A stretch of DNA of 64,000 nucleotides from DAIOEK01 sp963708715 (GCA_963708715.1 CAVPSU010000001.1:1550001-1614000), one strand, 5' to 3'; shown: positions 17,256 through 25,195, counted from the first letter of the stretch. Program-made: numbers and translations. The notes: generated by a model from the letters alone, not told the origin.

Positions 17256-18124
17256 CGGGTTTTACCAGTGGCGGGATTTTGCTCCATATGAGACATGAGA
17301 TTGCGATAGAAGTAACCTGCATCCTGGAACCGAACAAAACGAAGCGAATGGTCACCCGCATATGCTTCTACCCGGTCATCCTGTTCCAGGGTGATCGGTG
17401 GTTGACCATCCAGACTAAGGACAGCCGGATGATCGGTTTTGACGGATATGCTGACTCTGGCTCCTTCGGACAGGATGATCGCCCGGTCCACAGTGAGGTG
17501 GGGAGCAACCGGTATAAGGAGTATGTTGCGGAGTTCAGGCGGCATGATCGGCCCGCCAGCAGCCAGAGCGTATGCGGTAGAACCGGTCGGAGTGGAAGCA
17601 ATCAATCCATCCGCGACGTAGGTGGTGAGATAGTGTCCGTCTACTGATGCTGATAGATGTAATGCACGGACCAATTGACCCCGACATACAACCACTTCAT
17701 TTAAGACTTCCCATTCTCCCAGGATCTGATCATTTCGCCAGTGAACGGCGTGAAGAAGCATCCGATACTCGAAGCGAAAATCTCCCTTGAGCAGGCGGGG
17801 GAAGTAATTGCGCCAGGCAGTGCGTTGAATTTCCATCAGGAATCCAAACCGACCATAGTTAATGCCTAGTATGGGCGTATCAGATCGACCGCAAGTGTGC
17901 CCTGCGCGTAATATGGCTCCATCGCCACCTATGATGATTGCCAGATCGAACTCTCCATCGGAGATACGCTCAAGGAGTGGTGATTCGTCCAATAATCCAA
18001 CGGTTGTCTTGATCTTGTGTGATGCGAAATAATCCTGAACACGCTGCGATTCAAGAATTGCCTGCGGCATCGACGGATGAGCCAGGACAACAATTCGGGA
18101 GGGAGGTGTTACTGTCGACATCAT
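17252..18124 (-). CDS. nadK: NAD kinase
   Basis: A 290-residue NAD kinase that phosphorylates NAD to NADP in the cytosol. The diagnostic GGDGAILRAG motif is at about 65-74, followed by GINYGRFGFLMEI and the ADGLIASTPTGSTAYALAAGGPIM substrate-binding region. The length is normal for the family. It is the first gene of an operon with the B-box protein, recN and the SARP regulator. A TATAAT box 9 nt before the ATG and the absence of a Shine-Dalgarno sequence suggest a leaderless mRNA. Confidence 0.93.
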   Translation of the reverse strand: MMSTVTPPSRIVVLAHPSMPQAILESQRVQDYFASHKIKTTVGLLDESPLLERISDGEFDLAIIIGGDGAILRAGHTCGRSDTPILGINYGRFGFLMEIQRTAWRNYFPRLLKGDFRFEYRMLLHAVHWRNDQILGEWEVLNEVVVCRGQLVRALHLSASVDGHYLTTYVADGLIASTPTGSTAYALAAGGPIMPPELRNILLIPVAPHLTVDRAIILSEGARVSISVKTDHPAVLSLDGQPPITLEQDDRVEAYAGDHSLRFVRFQDAGYFYRNLMSHMEQNPATGKTR

Positions 18125-18133
18125 ACTGGCATT

Positions 18134-18139
18134 ATTATA
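18134..18139 (-). promoter_or_regulatory. -10 box upstream of nadK
   Basis: TATAAT on the minus strand, separated by 9 nt from the nadK ATG. No good -35 box is visible. The predicted transcript would be leaderless or have a leader of about three bases. Confidence 0.5.
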
Positions 18140-18270
18140 GCCTGAACCGGTCGGATTGGAGAATGGGCTCGGTGAAGCTCGATATTCCTAATCTGGCAAG
18201 TTGAACAAAAAGCAATTTTCTACTGTATCACGGATATTGCCATTAAGCGCTGGGTACTTGGGCAAATGCT

Positions 18271-19071
18271 TTACAAATTATCCAAAGCGCCAGTGACAAG
18301 ACTGCGTCGCTCAAGCAGAAGGAACATTATGTAACCAATCAAGGTATAGATTACACCCATCAGCATTTCCCCGTAAATCAACGGCAGGACTTCTGCCCAA
18401 CCAGCGCCGGTCAACGCCAGACGGGCAGCCAGCATCCCACGGGTGATGGGTAATCCATAGGCGACGGACTGCAGGAATGACGGAAGAAGATCGACAGGAA
18501 AATTAACACCCACCAGGATATACAAACCCAGCCCAATGGTATTGATGATCATCCAACCATCCCTGGTAACCAGACCGATACTCCCCATCAGAAAGCCAAT
18601 TCCGCAGGTAGTGATGGTGATCAAGATCATGCAAAAGAGAACCAGGGGCAAATTTATGATGGATAGATCCATATGGAAGAATAGGACGGCAATCGGCAAA
18701 GCTACAGCAACCGTGATAAAACCATCCAAAATTTGAAAAAGTGCTCGTCCCAGAAAGAGGGGTCCGCGCGGTGCCGGGCTGCCCAAAAGATAGGATAAGG
18801 CGCCAAAATCCTTTTCATTTGAGATAGCCATGAAAACACCATAGATGCTGTTAGAGATTGGCATTAAAAGGATATTCCCGAGGACTATATAAACAGGGTC
18901 GGTCAACCCCGCGAATTTTCCCATGTACACAAACAGGATCATTGTAAAGAAGGGAAACCCGAATTTGTTGGAGAGGTAGCTGAAAGGAGTGCTCCAGGCG
19001 TACAATGCCCGGTAAGAGAACCAGGCTTGAATGAGGTATAAACGGACCATCCGAACGATCGAATGGATCAT
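18271..19071 (-). CDS. ABC-2 type transporter permease
   Basis: A 266-residue integral membrane protein with six predicted helices, of the ABC-2 exporter permease type (similar to DrrB-like or bacitracin-type permeases). It is the last gene of a three-gene operon; its ATG overlaps the stop of the preceding permease by 4 bp. Together with the permease at 19068-19859 it would form the membrane channel driven by the ATPase at 19856-20836. Substrate unknown. Confidence 0.82.
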   Translation of the reverse strand: MIHSIVRMVRLYLIQAWFSYRALYAWSTPFSYLSNKFGFPFFTMILFVYMGKFAGLTDPVYIVLGNILLMPISNSIYGVFMAISNEKDFGALSYLLGSPAPRGPLFLGRALFQILDGFITVAVALPIAVLFFHMDLSIINLPLVLFCMILITITTCGIGFLMGSIGLVTRDGWMIINTIGLGLYILVGVNFPVDLLPSFLQSVAYGLPITRGMLAARLALTGAGWAEVLPLIYGEMLMGVIYTLIGYIMFLLLERRSLVTGALDNL

Positions 19072-19859
19072 ATTGAATTCAACTCCCCGGTGATCCGGAT
19101 CGTGTCATGGACCTTTTGCTCCATCCAGACTGAAATTGCCCAGAGTACGATGGAAATACCAATCGACAATCCCCACAATCGGAATAAAGTAGCGGCATCG
19201 AACTCACCCATCAAACTGAGATCCATTGCTTCCAACGCCCAACGGATCGGAAAGATCATGGAAATGGATTGTACCCAGACTGGCAGGATACTGATCGGGT
19301 ACATGAATCCGCAAACGATCGCCACCGGCACTTCTAAGAAATTGACCATCGTCCCACTCAAGCGTGACCACGCCAGAAAGTTCGCAAGGACCATCCCCAT
19401 GCTCCACAATCCGACCAGAATAAGAAGAAGGGAAACGACCGCCCCTGTAATGTTGGCTGTTTGGAGGGGATACTTGAAAATGATCATCGCGACACCAAAA
19501 GCGAACGCCATACTGACCAAACCAGCCATCACATTGGTGAACGTCCGGATTGCTTCAACTTTTCCGAGGGAAGTCGGACTGCCAACGATCAACTCGAGCA
19601 TACCATCACGCCGGTCGCGTAAAATATCAAACGTGGATGTGAACAACAATCCACTCCACATGCCCATGATGCCGCCGCCAATCACCGTGTAGACCAGGTT
19701 TGGTACAGCGTTTCCGGCTGCGCGCGAGAGGATCATGCCAACGATGCTAAAGATGGCAGGTTGCAGGATCAATAATGTCAGGCTGAACATATTGAAAGTG
19801 CGGACACGGAACTGCACCTCCATCTGTCGTCCGACCAACCGGAAAAATCGTCTTATCAC
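19068..19859 (-). CDS. ABC-2 type transporter permease
   Basis: A 263-residue membrane protein with six predicted helices, starting MIRRFFRLVGRQMEVQFRVR. An amphipathic N-terminus followed by a Gly-rich first membrane segment is typical of ABC-2 permeases. Coupled by 4-bp overlaps to both neighbours. The second permease of a heteromeric exporter. Confidence 0.82.
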   Translation of the reverse strand: MIRRFFRLVGRQMEVQFRVRTFNMFSLTLLILQPAIFSIVGMILSRAAGNAVPNLVYTVIGGGIMGMWSGLLFTSTFDILRDRRDGMLELIVGSPTSLGKVEAIRTFTNVMAGLVSMAFAFGVAMIIFKYPLQTANITGAVVSLLLILVGLWSMGMVLANFLAWSRLSGTMVNFLEVPVAIVCGFMYPISILPVWVQSISMIFPIRWALEAMDLSLMGEFDAATLFRLWGLSIGISIVLWAISVWMEQKVHDTIRITGELNSI

Positions 19860-20836
19860 ACCTGGTCTCCCTGGATGATGGAGACATACACATCTTCCAA
19901 CGATTGATTTCGCACTTCCAGTGATTGAATAATTTCAGGGGTGAGCAATGGAGCCAGCAAGCGCATCACCGCTCCCGGTTCTGACGTATGAATGGAAACC
20001 ATTTTGAATGGGGGAATATCCATCACGGATATCTGGGAGTGACCGTCCAGTCTTACAAGCTGGTCTTGCAAGGTGATCAGGTTTTCTTCTTTCACCTGGA
20101 CATCGATGACGGTATCTCCACTCATCTGTTTCTTCAGGGATGTGGGTGTATCCAGGGCAACGATGCGACCTTTTTTGATGATAGCGATCCTATCGCACAA
20201 TTCTTCGGCTTCCGCCATGTAGTGGGTAGTGAGTAGAATAGTTTTTCCGCGTTCTTTCAGTTGTTTAACCGTGGCACGCAATTCGCGCGCACCAACCGGA
20301 TCGATCCCAACCGTTGGTTCGTCGAGGTAGATCAATTCCGGGTCATGCAAGAGGGCACGAGCCAAATGCAATCGTTGCTGCATTCCGCTGGAAAAGGTTT
20401 CAACCCGGTCATCACCACGTCCTGTCAAACCGACGACTTCCAATAGTTCGGTGATTCGCCTGGCTGTGACTTGTGGTTCAAGTCCATATAATTCGGCAAA
20501 ATACCGAAGATTGTCAGAAGCGCTAAGTCTGCCATACAAGCCGCGGGCTCCCCCAAAAGTAAACCCGATCCGTTTCCGGATCTCCTGAGTCTGTTGAACG
20601 ACATCCAGACCGAGTATCGAGGCACTTCCCCTGCTAGGCAGAAGGAGGGTCGAGAGCATTTTCACCGTGGTGGTTTTTCCGGCACCGTTGGGTCCAAGTA
20701 GTCCGAACAACTCGCCCTTGTGCACGCCGAAGGTGATGTCTTCAACCGCAACTGTGGTTTTGGACTTACGGATGAAAAACCCAGTCCTGGTTTTAAATGT
20801 TTTGTTCAGTGACTTTACATCAATAGCCCATGACAT
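19856..20836 (-). CDS. ABC transporter ATP-binding protein (DrrA-like)
   Basis: A 326-residue ATPase: Walker A GPNGAGKTT, Q-loop region FGGARGLYGRLSA, signature FSSGMQQR, Walker B LIYLDEPTVGID, H-loop TTHYMAEAEELCD, and the extra C-terminal domain found in drug and ABC-2 exporter ATPases. The degenerate signature SSGMQQ is common in this subfamily. It is the first gene of the exporter operon; a TATAAT-like box lies about 45 bp upstream with a weak -35. Confidence 0.9.
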   Translation of the reverse strand: MSWAIDVKSLNKTFKTRTGFFIRKSKTTVAVEDITFGVHKGELFGLLGPNGAGKTTTVKMLSTLLLPSRGSASILGLDVVQQTQEIRKRIGFTFGGARGLYGRLSASDNLRYFAELYGLEPQVTARRITELLEVVGLTGRGDDRVETFSSGMQQRLHLARALLHDPELIYLDEPTVGIDPVGARELRATVKQLKERGKTILLTTHYMAEAEELCDRIAIIKKGRIVALDTPTSLKKQMSGDTVIDVQVKEENLITLQDQLVRLDGHSQISVMDIPPFKMVSIHTSEPGAVMRLLAPLLTPEIIQSLEVRNQSLEDVYVSIIQGDQV

Positions 20837-20964
20837 CCAGCAATCTCCCCTGTACAGAGCACTTAAGCGAACAAGTATTTATTATAGGGTGTATCGATGA
20901 TCCAAAGAATAGTTTTATTCCCCACAGAGTACCCTATTCCATTGATTAGATTATATCCAGATTT

Positions 20965-21480
20965 TTATAATGTCAACCGTTGATCGCAGATGTCTTTGTA
21001 TCCGCAGCGATCGCATTTTCGTGGATCTTCGTGACTGCGGGGAATCGATTTGTGATTCTCGATTTGATGCATCCCGGAGAGAAGTTCGAGGGTATTCTTT
21101 CGTAACTCCCGGTTGAAATCCACCGCGAAGGTCTTGCCAGGATAATGGATCAGTCCGTGCGAAGGAGTGCGTTGGTACACTTTTTCGACCAAAAGACAAT
21201 ATATGGCGACCTGAAAAATATGTGAATCATATGGAGCAGCAGGCGCCCGACTGCTCTTTACTTCAATTGGGATCAATTCGCCACCCTGTTCTATCAGATA
21301 ATCCGGCTTTCCGGTCAAGCCAAGACTACCGTCAAAGAGCGGTTTCTCGACCGGTGCTCCCCACAATTTGGTATCCGAGTAAATGATCTGTCCCCCGGGT
21401 AGACCTGTCTTCGCCTTCAACCATCCTGCCAGTAACCATAGGATGACTGCCGCTGCAAGTAGGAGAACTACAATGATCAT
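20965..21480 (-). CDS. Membrane-anchored Cas4-like PD-(D/E)XK nuclease, catalytic part
   Basis: A 171-residue protein starting with a membrane helix (MIIVVLLLAAAVILWLLAGW), then a Cas4/RecB-family nuclease core: GKPDYLI, the EVK of PIEVKSSRAP, and the QxxxY motif (FQVAIY). Three cysteines near the C-terminus (KCDRCGYKDIC) match the three C-terminal Fe-S ligands of Cas4. The fourth ligand, an N-terminal Cys in full-length Cas4, is absent here and found in the preceding gene (21485-21718). The ATG is 4 nt after that gene's stop; an alternative upstream start (21513) would overlap it. No cas1/cas2 or CRISPR array is nearby, so a repair role is more likely than spacer acquisition. Confidence 0.8.
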   Translation of the reverse strand: MIIVVLLLAAAVILWLLAGWLKAKTGLPGGQIIYSDTKLWGAPVEKPLFDGSLGLTGKPDYLIEQGGELIPIEVKSSRAPAAPYDSHIFQVAIYCLLVEKVYQRTPSHGLIHYPGKTFAVDFNRELRKNTLELLSGMHQIENHKSIPRSHEDPRKCDRCGYKDICDQRLTL

Positions 21481-21484
21481 GGTC

Positions 21485-21718
21485 TCAGCCCGGTAGGATG
21501 AAATAGAAGACAATAACGATCAATGCGATGATGAGGAATAGGATCGAAAAGATTTTCATTAATGTGGATCCAACCACCATGCGACCATGTTGATAGTGCA
21601 TATCTGTCCCAGATTGAAGTTCCTGGCGGTTGGCGGGTTCGATCCCTTTCATGCGGTACTGCCAGGCGCGATTACAGAACAGGAAAGTGTTTACTTCTGA
21701 TGCGCGGATTATTCGCAT
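21485..21718 (-). CDS. Cas4-like N-terminal domain with C-terminal membrane anchor
   Basis: A 77-residue protein. Residues 1-50 look like the N-terminal helices of a Cas4 nuclease (ASEVNTFLFCNRAWQYRMKG with the conserved Cys, then a GTDMHYQHGR motif containing the conserved His), and the last 25 residues are a single membrane helix. It lacks the nuclease core, which is the next gene. Deleting one base just before the stop would join both frames through LPGET-MIIVV, so a recent frameshift cannot be excluded; the two facing membrane helices equally fit a naturally split enzyme assembling as a hairpin. Confidence 0.7.
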   Translation of the reverse strand: MRIIRASEVNTFLFCNRAWQYRMKGIEPANRQELQSGTDMHYQHGRMVVGSTLMKIFSILFLIIALIVIVFYFILPG

Positions 21719-21725
21719 AGTAATA

Positions 21726-22361
21726 TTAATCCGATTTCAATTTAGCAGAGAGATCTGCGAGGGCAGTTTCCAGGTGTTGTTCACGCAGACTGATGGTCAG
21801 GTCTCCCCGGGTTCGTTCTACAATACCACGAACAAGATCGGTGTGGCGGCGCAATCCATTCGTGATCGCATCAGGATAATCCATGGTTACCAACACAGAG
21901 TAGATATCATCCATGCACCCAAGCAAGCGTTCCGCTTCCTGGCTGTACCCTTGCCGGAGAATATCCATGCAGCGCCTGCGCAGCTCGCCGGTCACTTCTG
22001 CCAACCCATTCAGATACGTGGCATATTCCACTTGCAGATCTTCCGGCGCAGGGAGTGGTTTATTTTGGATTAATGCGCAGGTGATCTCGGCTTCGGTGAA
22101 CTCTTTTAAGGCATCCTGGGTGTAGCCGGAGAAGAATAGGTCTGGATGATCTGCCAGCGAATCGCGGAGACCCGATGATAGTTTCCGGGCTTCTTCAAGA
22201 TGGGTGTGCGCTTCCTCGACATCACTGCGGTGGATCGCACGGATGGCGTGGGCGGCGTGACGGGTAAGTATCCGGCACACGGCTAAAGCCTCATCCCTGG
22301 CTTTATTACGAATATCAAAAGATTCGCGGATCTGGTCGCTGATCTGTTCGAGTTTATCCAT
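21726..22361 (-). CDS. Translin family protein
   Basis: A 211-residue all-helical protein that matches the translin/TRAX superfamily: a heptad-like N-terminus (LEQISDQIRESFDIRNKARDEAL), the family stretch YLNGLAEVTGELRRRCMDIL in the middle, and DDIYSVLVTMDYPDAITNGLRRHTDLVRGIVERTRGDL near the end (here given in parts: DDIYSVLVTMDYPDAI and NGLRRHTDLVRGIVE). Translins form octameric rings binding single-stranded DNA or RNA; TRAX-type members are RNases. Whether catalytic acidic residues are complete was not resolved. Its ATG shares one base with the DUF3467 stop, and 7 nt separate it from the Cas4-like pair. Confidence 0.8.
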   Translation of the reverse strand: MDKLEQISDQIRESFDIRNKARDEALAVCRILTRHAAHAIRAIHRSDVEEAHTHLEEARKLSSGLRDSLADHPDLFFSGYTQDALKEFTEAEITCALIQNKPLPAPEDLQVEYATYLNGLAEVTGELRRRCMDILRQGYSQEAERLLGCMDDIYSVLVTMDYPDAITNGLRRHTDLVRGIVERTRGDLTISLREQHLETALADLSAKLKSD

Positions 22362-22690
22362 TACGGCTCCTGATCTGAGGGTGGCGGGCTGGAAGGCGGA
22401 TGAAATAGTTGGTCCGCTAATGTATTCGGCGCGGGAATATTGATCTCGCCAAAAATTGTCTCATAACGGGCGATATTTTCTGACAATGCCTGTAGAAGCA
22501 GTTTTGCGCCCAGTGGTGACATGATAATGCGGTGTAGAATACGAGCCGTCTCCTCCCCGGGGAGGAGACGGGCAAAGTCAAGCATCATTTCCAAGGGGGA
22601 GTGGGAAACCCTGACGAGGTTGGCGTACTGTGGGTTTACGTCTCCGGTGGGCACAAACCGCAGCGGGTGAGGTTGTTTCGCTGCGTTCAT
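22361..22690 (-). CDS. DUF3467 protein
   Basis: A 109-residue protein matching DUF3467: NPQYANLVRVSHSPLEMMLDFA, LLPGEETARILHRIIMSPLGAK, and NIARYETIFGEI, with a Pro-rich tail. The family has no established biochemical role. It is placed 15 nt after ssb and touches the translin gene, which ties it to nucleic-acid handling by context only. Confidence 0.85.
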   Translation of the reverse strand: MNAAKQPHPLRFVPTGDVNPQYANLVRVSHSPLEMMLDFARLLPGEETARILHRIIMSPLGAKLLLQALSENIARYETIFGEINIPAPNTLADQLFHPPSSPPPSDQEP

Positions 22691-22705
22691 TTGATTACTC
22701 CTGAT

Positions 22706-23137
22706 TTAGAACGGGATCTCTTCGTCTGATCCACCGGGATGAGTAAATTCTTCCGCGCCCCCGGCAGCTACTCCGGCATCATCCTCACCAGCTTTGGGAG
22801 TGAGGAAACGGATCTGGCTCGCCACCACTTCAAAGTTTGAGGAAGTGGTGCCGTCCTGGCGGGTGAATGTGCGCGGTCCGCCGCTGGCAGGGTCCGCCTG
22901 CAAACGACCTTCCACGAGGACTTTGTTTCCTTTGCGCAGATAATTGTTGCAGGTTTCCGCCAGTTTTCCCCATGCGCTGACCCGGAACCAGATGGTTTCC
23001 TTGACAGGTTGTCCATTGTTCCCGGTATACGAACGGTTGGTTGCAACAGAAAATGAGGTGACAGCCTGACCGGATGGTGTGTAGCGCATTTCCGGGTCTC
23101 GGCCCAAGTTGCCTACGATGATGATGGTATGGTACAT
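22706..23137 (-). CDS. ssb: Single-stranded DNA-binding protein
   Basis: A 143-residue SSB. The OB-fold starts MYHTIIIVGNLGRDPEMRYTPSGQ and includes TIWFRVSAWGKLAE and GNKVLVEGRL; the C-terminal acidic tip SDEEIPF is the protein-interaction peptide that recruits repair and replication enzymes. It is the first gene of the operon with DUF3467, translin and the split Cas4-like nuclease. A strong Shine-Dalgarno (AGGAGGAA) precedes the ATG and is complementary to an upstream leader segment. Confidence 0.95.
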   Translation of the reverse strand: MYHTIIIVGNLGRDPEMRYTPSGQAVTSFSVATNRSYTGNNGQPVKETIWFRVSAWGKLAETCNNYLRKGNKVLVEGRLQADPASGGPRTFTRQDGTTSSNFEVVASQIRFLTPKAGEDDAGVAAGGAEEFTHPGGSDEEIPF

Positions 23138-23142
23138 GGTAA

Positions 23143-23196
23143 TTCCTCCTGATAATGGGTATTTGTCGGAATTAAGGTTCGTGAAGGAGGAACCTT
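23143..23196 (-). promoter_or_regulatory. ssb leader with Shine-Dalgarno / anti-Shine-Dalgarno pair
   Basis: On the minus strand a leader hairpin (AAGGTTC at 23190-23196 with GAACCTT at 23174-23180) carries TTCCTCCT (23185-23192) in its stem and loop. This is perfectly complementary over 8 nt to the ssb Shine-Dalgarno AGGAGGAA at 23143-23150. Either the hairpin forms and the site is free, or the two segments pair and initiation is blocked. Regulation is inferred from complementarity alone. Confidence 0.4.
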
Positions 23197-23291
23197 CTTC
23201 CTTACGCTACCTTAATTTTACAGGAAATTGTAAAAAGCAAGAAATGAATCGGGGATGGATTTTTCTCGTATGGATGTCCAGCCGGACGCCC

Positions 23292-23412
23292 ATACCAGGC
23301 ATATTGAAAAACCCCAAGAATAAAATTGAGATGTGGGCATCTGGGAATAGGAGGTTGTCTCCTTCCTACCCCCAGATAAATATATTGCCCGGGCTACTGC
23401 ACTAGTTTGAGC
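23292..23412. repeat. Structured direct repeat, copy A
   Basis: About 120 bp that recurs at 23614-23729. It starts ATACCAGG and contains a nested inverted repeat: outer GGGCA (23335-23339) with TGCCC (23386-23390), inner stem CTGGGAATAGGAG with an imperfect partner, loop GTTGT. The imperfect inner pairing shows divergence from copy B in the stem. Confidence 0.8.
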
Positions 23413-23444
23413 AGGAAAAAATGTGCCTGGTCGCCATCCCCCGC

Positions 23445-23496
23445 CCCCTTCCAGCGATGTAGTAGTCTGTAACTGTAGATCTAATGCTGGAAGGGG
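23445..23496. repeat. Inverted repeat, 11-bp arms
   Basis: CCCCTTCCAGC (23445-23455) and GCTGGAAGGGG (23486-23496) are perfect inverted copies around a 30-nt loop. It lies between the two structured direct repeats, 11 bp from the next hairpin. Confidence 0.65.
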
Positions 23497-23506
23497 AGAA
23501 AATACT

Positions 23507-23542
23507 GATAGAAGCGGGGGTCAGACGACCCCCGCTTCTATC
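23507..23542. repeat. Perfect 16-bp hairpin
   Basis: GATAGAAGCGGGGGTC (23507-23522), loop AGAC, GACCCCCGCTTCTATC (23527-23542). The stem is perfect and GC-rich. No U tract follows on either strand, so it does not look like an intrinsic terminator. Confidence 0.75.
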
Positions 23543-23613
23543 AACAACCACCCCCAAATATCAGTCGCAGAAATGGGCTACTAGTTTTATTCCTGTTGCA
23601 ACCCATTTTCCAG

Positions 23614-23729
23614 ATACCAGGAATATTGAAAGACCCCAAGAATAAAATTGAGATGTGGGCATCTGGGAGTAGGAGGTTGTCTCCTACTCCCAGATAAATA
23701 AATGCCCGGGCTATTCACCAAGTTTGAGG
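23614..23729. repeat. Structured direct repeat, copy B
   Basis: Second copy of the 120-bp element, 322 bp after copy A and very similar over its length. The inner stem is perfect here: TCTGGGAGTAGGAG (23662-23675), loop GTTGT, CTCCTACTCCCAGA (23681-23694), nested in GGGCA/TGCCC (23657-23661 and 23703-23707). The roughly 630-bp gap between ssb and the aminopeptidase contains no convincing ORF; besides the ssb leader it holds only these repeats and hairpins. Confidence 0.8.
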
Positions 23730-23769
23730 AAACGGCGAATATGCTCAGGCTTGAGGTGCTATGCGACAA

Positions 23770-25032
23770 TCAGACAGAAAATGCCCATTCGCCCGAGCGA
23801 AGAACGGGTTCTGCAACACCTTCACGGGTAATACCATCAATATCCATTTGATTGGATCCAATCATGAAATCTACATGGATTACGCTGGTATTTCCACCCG
23901 CTGCTACGAATTCCTCGGGAGTTAAACTCGCGCCATCCTGAAGGGTGGTCTCATACGCTTTGCCCAATGCCAGGTGACAGGATGCATTCTCATCAAATAG
24001 GGTATTGTAGAAAAGTAATCCGGATTGAGAGATGGGTGAACTGTAAGGAACTATGGCAACTTCGCCGAGACGGGCAGCACCCTCGTCGGTGGCAATGAGA
24101 TTCTTCAGAATGGAATCACCTATCCTGGCGGTAGCTTCAATCACCCGACCATTTTCAAACTTCAGAACAATACCATCAATCAACAAACCATTGTAATTAA
24201 GCGGCTTGGATGCCCTGACTACTCCGTCCACTTTATTTCTATGGGGCAGGGTATAAACTTCTTCGGTCGGGATGTTGGCAGTAAACGGAAAACCCATAAC
24301 ACAATCGGATTGAGCAGCGTGCCAATGATGCCCTTCCGGTAACCCAACGGTAAGGTCGGTGCCCGGACCGGTATAGTGAAAAGCCGTGTAGGATCTTTGA
24401 TTGAGATAGGTGCTGCGGGTGGTCAGATTTCGGATATGATCCGTCCAAGCCTGGACCGGATCAGGTTGATCAATGCGGCAAAGTTTGAATAACGTTTCCC
24501 ACATCTTTTCTTCCCGTTCTTCTACAGGCAGGTCGGGAAATACTTTTGAACACCAGCCGGCTGTGGGTACTGCCAACACCAGCCAGTTGATATCATTGCG
24601 TCCGGCGACCTTCAGAAATGGATCCAGTTTTTCCCAACAAGTCTGATAATATTGCGAGACAAGCTCCGGGTCCTGCTGGCTCAACAAATCCGGATCCAAA
24701 CCGGTAATCGTCATGGCGGCGTTCCCGGCTCTGGCGTTTTCAAAGGGTCCGGTCGCTTTCCAATCTGAAAATTCACTAAATGAATCGCGCGGGGCATTCT
24801 GGAAACGGAGAAGTTCCATCTGTTCATCGCCCCATACTACATCCACCAATTTTGCTCCGGCACGATAGGCGGATTTGGTTATTTCGTATATCAAAGGCGC
24901 TGCTGAAAAGGGGACACCAAACACCATCGGACCGCGGATGAGCAGATTCTGCCCAGGATGTAGATTCAGACCAACGTGAACAGCAATATCTGCGTATTTT
25001 TGCAGTTTTTCTTGGAAATTTTCGATCGCCAT
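23770..25032 (-). CDS. M29 family aminopeptidase
   Basis: A 420-residue metallo-aminopeptidase of the M29 (AmpS/thermophilic leucyl aminopeptidase) family. It begins MAIENFQEKLQKYADIAVHV and has the usual NLLIRG motif. Metal-binding segments near the C-terminal half are visible: TEEVYTLPHRNKVDG, GEVAIVPYSSPI, FYNTLFDENASCHLALG and VIHVDFMIGS. It should be a cytosolic exopeptidase removing N-terminal residues. The start at 25032 matches the family; a further upstream start (25068) adds 12 unlikely residues. Confidence 0.9.
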   Translation of the reverse strand: MAIENFQEKLQKYADIAVHVGLNLHPGQNLLIRGPMVFGVPFSAAPLIYEITKSAYRAGAKLVDVVWGDEQMELLRFQNAPRDSFSEFSDWKATGPFENARAGNAAMTITGLDPDLLSQQDPELVSQYYQTCWEKLDPFLKVAGRNDINWLVLAVPTAGWCSKVFPDLPVEEREEKMWETLFKLCRIDQPDPVQAWTDHIRNLTTRSTYLNQRSYTAFHYTGPGTDLTVGLPEGHHWHAAQSDCVMGFPFTANIPTEEVYTLPHRNKVDGVVRASKPLNYNGLLIDGIVLKFENGRVIEATARIGDSILKNLIATDEGAARLGEVAIVPYSSPISQSGLLFYNTLFDENASCHLALGKAYETTLQDGASLTPEEFVAAGGNTSVIHVDFMIGSNQMDIDGITREGVAEPVLRSGEWAFSV

Positions 25033-25195
25033 AGATCCTCCGGGATGTGATATCGTAGCTGCGACCATTGTACTTTGTTTTTATTTTTACTGGGATTGTT
25101 AGCCGGAGCCGTATAATGGATTTGGGGGAAAATCGTTGCAAAAGCCCCCGATCCTCAAGATCGTAAGAATGCATGTTGACGAAAGGAGGGTGGGT

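Noticed and set aside
19063..19692. 209-codon plus-strand ORF
   Set aside because: It lies opposite an ABC-2 permease gene with 4-bp coupled neighbours and shows only the Ile/Thr/Pro-rich composition of an antisense frame.
20965..21718. CRISPR-Cas locus, because of the Cas4-like proteins
   Set aside because: No repeat-spacer array, cas1, cas2 or effector gene is seen anywhere in the window; the neighbours are ssb, DUF3467 and translin.
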